From Amycolatopsis regifaucium (GTDB lineage: Bacteria > Actinomycetota > Actinomycetes > Mycobacteriales > Pseudonocardiaceae): a stretch of DNA of 64,000 nt. Location: the NCBI RefSeq assembly GCF_001613935.1, contig NZ_LQCI01000010.1, positions 124,001 through 188,000 on the forward strand, written 5' to 3'. Under the pieces are notes generated by a model, which made no database searches, had not been told where the DNA came from, and saw only the letters and a list, made by a program, of their open reading frames with translations. Of this stretch, positions 59,108 through 64,000 are shown piece by piece. How positions within the stretch are numbered: position 1 is the first letter of the stretch; each line of letters begins with the position of its first letter. The position numbers were made by a program, and so were the translations under genes.

Positions 59108-61468
59108 TCACTCGTGCTTCGGCCGCCGCCGCACCGGAGCGCGGCCCGCGGGCTGCACCGGCGCCGGGCCGGGGTCGATGGGCGGGATCGGCAGCCGCAC
59201 CGGTTCCGCGGTGACGGTGAACGTCTCGCCGTGGTGCATCAGTTCCAACGGGTCCCCGGTGATCACGTGATACGTCACGCCTTCGCCGTCGATCTCGACC
59301 TGGAACCGGGTGCCGCGGAAGGTCAGCCGGAACGCGATCCGCTGTAGCTGCGGCGGCAGTCGCGGCGCGAAGGTCAGCCGCCCGCCGTGGTCGCGCAGCC
59401 CGCCGAACCCGGCGACGGTGCCTTGCCACGCGCCCGCCAGTGACGCCATGTGCAGGCCGTTGCGGACGTTGTTGTGCACGTCGTGGAGGTCGGTGAGCGC
59501 GGCTTCGGCGAGGTAGTCATACGCCAGTTCGAGATGCCCGACCTCGGCCGCCATCACGGCCTGCGTTCCCGCCGACAGCGAGGAATCCCGCACCGTCCGC
59601 GCCTCGTAGTAGGCGAAGTCGCGCGCTTTCTGCTCCGGGGTGAAGGAATCCCCGCAGAGGTGCAGCGCGAGCACCAGGTCCGCCTGTTTGACCACCTGCT
59701 TGCGGTACAGATCGAAGTACGGGAAGTTCAGCAGCAGCGGGTAGAAATCCGCGTCGGTGGCCTCGAAGTCCCACTCGTCGTGCTCCAGGAAGCCTTCGGA
59801 TTGCGGGTGGACGCCGAGGTCCTCGTCGTAGGGGATCAGCATCGCTTCGGCCGCTTTGCGCCACAACGCGACTTCGTCCGCGTCGACCCCGAACGCTTCG
59901 GCGACGTCCTCGTGCTGTCCGCAGATTTCGGCGGCGTAGAACAGGTTCCGCTGCGCCATCAGGTTCGTGTACACGTTGTTGTCCGCCACCGCGGAGTATT
60001 CGTCCGGCCCGGTGACGCCGTCGATCCGGAACCGGCCGCGGCGGTCGAAATGCCCCAGTGACAACCACATCCGTGCGGTTTCGAGGAGCAGTTCCGCGCC
60101 CTCGGTCCGCATGAACTCGTCGTCGCCGGTGGCGTTGAGGTAGCGCACGACGGCGTCGGAGATGTCCGCGCTGACGTGGAACGCCGCCGTGCCCGCCGGC
60201 CAGTAGGCCGAACACTCCGCGCCGTTGATGGACCGCCAGGGGAACGCCGCGCCGCGCAAGCCCAGCTGCGCCGCCCTTTCCCTCGCTTTGTCCAAAGTGG
60301 AGTGGCGCCAGCGAAGCGCGTCGCGGGCGGCGTCCGGCATGCTGTAGGTGAGGACGGGCAATACGAAGGTTTCGGTGTCCCAGAACGCGTGCCCGTCGTA
60401 ACCGGGGCCGGTCAACCCCTTGCCCGCCAAGGCCCTCGTCTCGCCCCGGGCCCCGGCCTGCAGGAGATGGAAGAGCGCGAACCGCACCGCTTGCTGCAGT
60501 TCCGGGTCGCCCTCGATCTCGATGTCCGAGGTCTCCCAGAAGTCGTCGAGGAACTCCTTCTGCTCGGCGAGCAGCCCCTTCCAGCCGGTCTGCCGCGCCC
60601 CCGCCAGCGCGGCTTCGACCTGCGCGCGCACGGCGGGCAGCGAACGCTGCGCGGACCAGCCGTAGGCCAGGTACTTGGTGATCCGCAGCCGTCCGCCCTT
60701 CGGCACGTCGACGGCGACGGTGAGCCGCGCGAGGTCCTCTTCGGCCTGGATGTGCGTGCGGACGCCGTCGGTGACGTCGATCTTGTGATCCATCGCCGCG
60801 GCCATCCGCAGCCCGGACTGGCGGGTCTGGTGCACCAGCACGGCGTGATACCCCTCGGCGTGGTGGAACTCCGCGATCAGCGGGGATTCCAGTGCCGCCG
60901 CGACCCGCGGATCACGGGTGTCGGACTCGATCGGCTCGTTGGCGAGCAGATCCGACTGCACCACCAGCTGGAGCTCGTCGTCGAGCGGTTCGACCTCGTA
61001 CCGGATCGCGGCGACGGAGCGCTGGGTGAAGGAGACCAGGCGTTCGGTCTTCACGCGCACCCGGCGCCCGGTCGGCGAAGACCACACCGTGTCGCGCGCG
61101 AGCGTGCCCTTGCGGAAGTCGAGCACGCGGTCGTGGTCGGTCGCCTGGCCGTACCGCATGTCGAGCGGTTCGTCCTCGACGAGCAGCCGGATGATCTTGC
61201 CGTCGGTCACGTTGACGACGGTCTGTCCTTCTTCCGGGTAACCGTAACCGGCTTCCGCGTAGGGAAGATCGTGCTGCTCGTAGAACCCGTTGAGATAGGT
61301 GCCCGGCAGACCGCGGGGTTCGGCTTCCTCCAGTGTCCCGCGCAGGCCGATATGCCCGTTGGACAACGCGAACGCCGATTCGGTGCGCTGCAGGGCGTCG
61401 ACGTCCATGCCGCGCCAGCGCAGCTCCCAGGGCGCCACCTCGTAGCCGCGGAAAAGCGGGTCGGTCAC
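59108..61468 (-). CDS. Glycoside hydrolase family 65 disaccharide phosphorylase
   Basis: A 786-residue GH65 enzyme of the maltose/trehalose/kojibiose phosphorylase group. The catalytic glutamate is about E490 in DGVTGPDEYSAVADNN. The N-terminal domain begins RGYEVAPWELRWRGMDVDAL and the (alpha/alpha)6 barrel has GYDGHAFWDTETFVLPVL and QRNLFYAAEICGQ. The C-terminal beta domain is LTFAPRLPPQLQRIAFRLTF. It cleaves a disaccharide with phosphate to beta-glucose-1-phosphate and glucose. It overlaps the upstream beta-phosphoglucomutase gene by 4 bp, which fits. Confidence 0.92.
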   Translation of the reverse strand: MTDPLFRGYEVAPWELRWRGMDVDALQRTESAFALSNGHIGLRGTLEEAEPRGLPGTYLNGFYEQHDLPYAEAGYGYPEEGQTVVNVTDGKIIRLLVEDEPLDMRYGQATDHDRVLDFRKGTLARDTVWSSPTGRRVRVKTERLVSFTQRSVAAIRYEVEPLDDELQLVVQSDLLANEPIESDTRDPRVAAALESPLIAEFHHAEGYHAVLVHQTRQSGLRMAAAMDHKIDVTDGVRTHIQAEEDLARLTVAVDVPKGGRLRITKYLAYGWSAQRSLPAVRAQVEAALAGARQTGWKGLLAEQKEFLDDFWETSDIEIEGDPELQQAVRFALFHLLQAGARGETRALAGKGLTGPGYDGHAFWDTETFVLPVLTYSMPDAARDALRWRHSTLDKARERAAQLGLRGAAFPWRSINGAECSAYWPAGTAAFHVSADISDAVVRYLNATGDDEFMRTEGAELLLETARMWLSLGHFDRRGRFRIDGVTGPDEYSAVADNNVYTNLMAQRNLFYAAEICGQHEDVAEAFGVDADEVALWRKAAEAMLIPYDEDLGVHPQSEGFLEHDEWDFEATDADFYPLLLNFPYFDLYRKQVVKQADLVLALHLCGDSFTPEQKARDFAYYEARTVRDSSLSAGTQAVMAAEVGHLELAYDYLAEAALTDLHDVHNNVRNGLHMASLAGAWQGTVAGFGGLRDHGGRLTFAPRLPPQLQRIAFRLTFRGTRFQVEIDGEGVTYHVITGDPLELMHHGETFTVTAEPVRLPIPPIDPGPAPVQPAGRAPVRRRPKHE

Positions 61469-62199
61469 TTCTCGTCCTCCAGCAGTTCGGCGAGGTCGTC
61501 CACCACGACGTCGGCACCGTGGGCGAGCAGTTCGCCCGCCTGATGCGCGCGATTCACCCCGACCACGTAACCGAATCGGCCTTCCTTACCGGCCTGTACC
61601 CCCGCGAGCGCGTCCTCGAACACGGCCGCGTGCTCCGGGGAGACGCCGAAAGCCTCGGCCCCGGCGAGGAAAGAGTCGGGGGCGGGTTTGCCGCGAAGAC
61701 CCCTTTCGACGATCACGATCCCGTCGATCCGCGCTTCGACGAACCTGGTCAGGTCGGCGGCGTCGAGCACCTTCGCGCCGTTGGCCGACGAGGTGACCAC
61801 GCCGATGCGCAAGCCGGCCGCCTTCGCCGCCTCCAGGTATCGCACGGAACCCGGATACGGCGTGACGCCTTCTTCCTCGATGATCGCGAGGACCAGCTGG
61901 TTCTTGCGATTCCCGACGCCGTTGACGGTCGCGGCGTCGACATCGTCGTCGGGGTTTCCCTCGGGCAAGTCGATGCCACGCGAGGCGAGGAAGGTGCGGA
62001 CGCCGTCGGCCCTCGGCCTTCCGTCGACGTAAGAGGCGTAGTCGGCGTCGGTGAACGGGGAGAACGCGTCGCCGTCGCGGGCGCGCAGGAAGTCGTCGAA
62101 CGTGCGTTTCCACGCTTCGCGGTGCTGGGCCGCGGTTCCGGTCAGCACGCCGTCGAGGTCGAAGAGGCAGGCCGTGATGGTGTCGGGCAGACCGATCAT
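61465..62199 (-). CDS. HAD-superfamily beta-phosphoglucomutase-like phosphatase
   Basis: A 244-residue HAD hydrolase. The nucleophile is D14 and the acid-base D16 in CLFDLDGVLTGTAAQH. The other motifs are VVTSSANG, RGKPAPDSFLAGAEAFGV and FEDALAGVQAGKEG. The cap domain is of the beta-phosphoglucomutase type. Coupled with the GH65 phosphorylase, it would turn beta-glucose-1-phosphate into glucose-6-phosphate. The start at 62199 begins MIGLPDTITACLFDLDG. The open frame further upstream is a shadow of the ArsR gene. Confidence 0.9.
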   Translation of the reverse strand: MIGLPDTITACLFDLDGVLTGTAAQHREAWKRTFDDFLRARDGDAFSPFTDADYASYVDGRPRADGVRTFLASRGIDLPEGNPDDDVDAATVNGVGNRKNQLVLAIIEEEGVTPYPGSVRYLEAAKAAGLRIGVVTSSANGAKVLDAADLTRFVEARIDGIVIVERGLRGKPAPDSFLAGAEAFGVSPEHAAVFEDALAGVQAGKEGRFGYVVGVNRAHQAGELLAHGADVVVDDLAELLEDEK

Positions 62200-62210
62200 G
62201 TCTGGCCACG

Positions 62211-62564
62211 CTACCCGCGCTCGGCGGTGCCCGCTCGGCTTTCGGGATGCGGCCGCACCAGGTGGATCAGTTCGTGGACGGTCGCGTCGGCGAGGCTGTA
62301 GCGCACGATCCGGCCATCGCGGCGCGCCGTCACCAGGCCGTGCGCGCGCAACAGCCGCAACGCCTGCGAGACCGCGGTGTCGGTCATACCGGTGGCCGCG
62401 GAGAGATCGGTCACGCTGATTTCGCGCGCGTAATGGATCGAGACGAGCAGCGCGAGCCGTGACGGATCCGCGACGAGCGAGAACCGTTGTGCCCATTCGG
62501 TGATCGCCTCGCGGTCACCCATGCCTTCGACGGCGGCGTCCACCCGGTCCGGCTCGATGCTCAC
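62211..62564 (-). CDS. ArsR family metalloregulator
   Basis: A 117-residue ArsR/SmtB protein. The winged helix is LLVSIHYAREISVTDLSAAT and MTDTAVSQALRLLRAHGLVT with RRDGRIVRYSLAD. The last helix carries DATVHELIHLVRPHPE, whose Asp and three His residues resemble the alpha-5 nickel/cobalt sites of NmtR or KmtR. There is no alpha-3 Cys pair as in ArsR or CadC. No transporter gene is adjacent, so the target is unknown. It lies 11 bp before the HAD gene, perhaps in one operon with it. Confidence 0.88.
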   Translation of the reverse strand: MSIEPDRVDAAVEGMGDREAITEWAQRFSLVADPSRLALLVSIHYAREISVTDLSAATGMTDTAVSQALRLLRAHGLVTARRDGRIVRYSLADATVHELIHLVRPHPESRAGTAERG

Positions 62565-62573
62565 CCGCCGATG

Positions 62574-63143
62574 TTATGCGGCGCGGACCACGAGTGCGAC
62601 GTGCCGCGCGGCCCGGTCCAGCGGATCGGGCGACCGGCGGACCCGGCTGACGAGCAAAGCGCCTTCGAGGTTGGTCACGATGGCCGTCGCGAGGTCTTCG
62701 GCCCTTTCGCCGTCGGCACCGTGGGCGCCGAGCAAGTCGACCAGCAGCGCGTGCCAGGCGGCGAACGCGTCCTCGCACGCCTTGGTGATCGCGGGGGAGG
62801 CGTGTGCCATCTCCAGCGTGATCGTGGCGAGCGGGCAGCCGCCGCGGTAGCCGTCGGTGGCCAGCGCCTCGCCCGCCTTGCGATACCACCAGCTCACGGC
62901 GTCCTCGATGGTCTCGTTGCGTTCGAAGGCGCGGCGGACCGTCTTGGCCACGACGGCGGTGCCGAGCTCGATGGCGGCGACCGCGAGCTGCTCCTTGCCA
63001 CCGGGGAAGTGGTGGTACGCCGAGCCCCACGGCGTCCCGGCATGCTCGACCAGCCGCCGCCACGAGGTCGCCTGGTAGCCCTCGCGACGGAAGAGCGTCA
63101 TCGCGGTCGAAATCATCCGCTCACGGGTGGTGGCATCGGACAC
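62574..63143 (-). CDS. TetR family regulator divergent from a thioesterase
   Basis: About 189 residues. The helix-turn-helix is STAMTLFRREGYQATSWRRL, VEHAGTPWGSAYHHFPGGKE. The C-terminal domain has GYRGGCPLATITLEMAHASP, seen in the LmrA/YxaF-like TetR branch. GTG at 63143 has GGAGA just upstream; an ATG at 63155 is the alternative. Two tandem copies of CTAGGACGA(T/C)CGTCTT lie between this gene and the thioesterase gene and are the likely operators. Confidence 0.9.
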   Translation of the reverse strand: MSDATTRERMISTAMTLFRREGYQATSWRRLVEHAGTPWGSAYHHFPGGKEQLAVAAIELGTAVVAKTVRRAFERNETIEDAVSWWYRKAGEALATDGYRGGCPLATITLEMAHASPAITKACEDAFAAWHALLVDLLGAHGADGERAEDLATAIVTNLEGALLVSRVRRSPDPLDRAARHVALVVRAA

Positions 63144-63164
63144 GTCTCCGAGCATAGCCCTTGA

Positions 63165-63206
63165 CTAGGACGATCGTCTTGGGAAAGGCTAGGACGACCG
63201 TCTTAG
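63165..63206. promoter_or_regulatory. Two tandem TetR operators
   Basis: CTAGGACGATCGTCTTGG at 63165-63182 and CTAGGACGACCGTCTTAG at 63189-63206 are imperfect palindromes 24 bp apart centre to centre. The first has a perfect GACGATCGTC core. They fill most of the 72-bp gap between tetR and the thioesterase gene. TTGACT at 63161-63166 overlaps the first site and may be the -35 of the thioesterase promoter. Confidence 0.7.
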
Positions 63207-63215
63207 GAGGCAGTC

Positions 63216-63722
63216 ATGACCGTCGACGTCACCGGCCAGACCAGGCAGAAGACCGTGACCTGGCAGGATCCGTTGCCCACCGCGCGGCTCGGCCGTGCAC
63301 TGTCCGGGCTGGACTACCTGACCGGCATCGCCGAGGGCCGCATCCCGCCTCCGCCGATCTCGGCGCATTTCGGGATGCGCTGGGTGAGCGTGGCCCAGGG
63401 CGACGTCGTACTCGCCGCGACGCCGGACGAGTCGCTGTACAACCCGATCGGCACGGTGCACGGCGGGGTCGCGGCGACCCTCCTGGATTCGGCGGTGGCG
63501 TGCGCGGTGCATTCGACCCTGCCCGCCGGGGTCGGCTACACCTCGGTCGAGTTGAAGGTGAACTTCCTGCGCGCCATTTCCGGCTCGGTGGGGGAGATCC
63601 GCGCGCACGGCTGGATCGTGAAGGCCGGTTCGCGGGTGGCGTTCGCCGAGGGCGACATCCGGGACGCGGAGGGCAAGGTGCTCGCGACCGCGTCGAGCAC
63701 CTGCCTGATCATCGCTCCCTGA
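63216..63722 (+). CDS. PaaI-type thioesterase (hotdog fold)
   Basis: A 168-residue acyl-CoA thioesterase of the PaaI/4HBT hotdog family. Signatures are YNPIGTVHGGVAATLLDSAV, which holds the usual HGG, and GVGYTSVELKVNFLRAISGS, then GEIRAHGWIVKAGSRVAFAE. The ATG at 63216 has TAGGAGG upstream. It diverges from a TetR gene across tandem operators, so it is probably induced by a compound that the TetR binds; an aromatic or lipid acyl-CoA is plausible. Confidence 0.9.
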   Translation: MTVDVTGQTRQKTVTWQDPLPTARLGRALSGLDYLTGIAEGRIPPPPISAHFGMRWVSVAQGDVVLAATPDESLYNPIGTVHGGVAATLLDSAVACAVHSTLPAGVGYTSVELKVNFLRAISGSVGEIRAHGWIVKAGSRVAFAEGDIRDAEGKVLATASSTCLIIAP

Positions 63723-63723
63723 C

Positions 63724-64000
63724 TCAGAACATCCCGTTCGGCACTTCCGCGGCGGGCGGTACGGGCTGCTTGACGTCCCAATGTTCCACAATGAGCCCGT
63801 TTTCGACGCGGACGATGTCGACGACGGCCGCGCCGCGTTCGTCGCCGGACGGGACCACGTGCAGGTGCACGACGGCGTGGTCGTCGTCGGCGATCACGCG
63901 TTTGACGGAGACTTCCGCGTCGATCAGCGGCGAATTCCGCATCGCCGCCACGAAAGCGTCACGGCCGGAGGGAAGGCCAGGGCTGTGGGTGCGGAAATCC
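63724..64000 (-). CDS. SnoaL/NTF2-like protein, 3' part
   Basis: The gene enters from the right edge; about 91 codons are visible. The sequence HSPGLPSGRDAFVAAMRNSP, VKRVIADDDHAVVHLHVVPS and VDIVRVENGLIVEHWDVKQP fits the SnoaL-like NTF2 fold (conserved GRDAF, VDI.R, EHWDV). Such proteins are small polyketide cyclases or of unknown use. Its stop is 1 bp from the convergent thioesterase stop. The start is outside the window. Confidence 0.75.
   Translation of the reverse strand, partial: DFRTHSPGLPSGRDAFVAAMRNSPLIDAEVSVKRVIADDDHAVVHLHVVPSGDERGAAVVDIVRVENGLIVEHWDVKQPVPPAAEVPNGMF

Overview
The window is GC-rich actinobacterial DNA. It most resembles a Pseudonocardiaceae genome, probably Amycolatopsis or a near relative. 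The evidence is the his-trp-lgt gene order, the cell-division block ftsZ-pgeF-yggS-sepF-yggT-divIVA, a class II DAHP synthase, F420-dependent and WS/DGAT enzymes, a translational ileS T-box, a SAM-IV riboswitch, a KstR-type operator and many TetR/ArsR regulators. The genus is inferred from gene content and intergenic palindrome style; no search was run.

Layout. 1-3.2 kb: end of a phytase-like secreted protein, a TetR regulator, then hisF, a membrane protein, hisI and a DUF1304 protein. 3.25-9.1 kb: a TetR regulator divergent from trpE with a perfect inverted repeat between them, then trpE, the trp-associated membrane protein, trpC, trpB and trpA. 9.1-12.1 kb: an insert between trpA and lgt holding a frameshifted secreted protein, an amidohydrolase and an M20 peptidase. 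12.1-27.9 kb: lgt; an SDR/dehydrogenase pair with a KstR-like site; gltBD; two secreted peptidases; class II aroG; a WS/DGAT; a DinB-like protein. 27.9-30.4 kb: wreckage of a sigK-type locus (inverted cyclopropane synthase fragment, broken DUF1365), then intact sigK-rskA. 30.5-35.5 kb: ftsZ through divIVA. 35.6-38 kb: a membrane protein and a FUSC transporter. 38.1-39.8 kb: two decayed genes (DUF222/HNH and a TPR protein). 39.8-43.2 kb: T-box and ileS. 43.4-53.1 kb: a penicillin-binding protein, ArsR, a cation/proton antiporter, an M23-like protein, a SAM-IV-controlled class V aminotransferase, lspA-rluD and a repeat-bearing wHTH protein. 53.2-64 kb: a double DUF885 protein, an LLM oxidoreductase, a Ppx/GppA phosphatase, a 59-residue acidic protein, GH65 plus beta-phosphoglucomutase, ArsR, and TetR divergent from a thioesterase.

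How the parts work together. hisF/hisI, trpECBA and aroG serve histidine and aromatic amino acid synthesis; trpD, trpG and trpF are not here. gltBD makes glutamate. ftsZ, sepF, divIVA, pgeF, yggS and yggT are the usual division neighbourhood, but ftsZ follows sigK-rskA instead of murC-ftsQ. The GH65 and HAD genes form a disaccharide phosphorylase to glucose-6-phosphate route.

The most interesting non-coding content is a set of intergenic palindromes at gene ends in two sequence families, several candidate operators, and two riboswitches. I did not find a clearly new multi-gene defence or mobile system, a CRISPR array, a tRNA or an insertion sequence.
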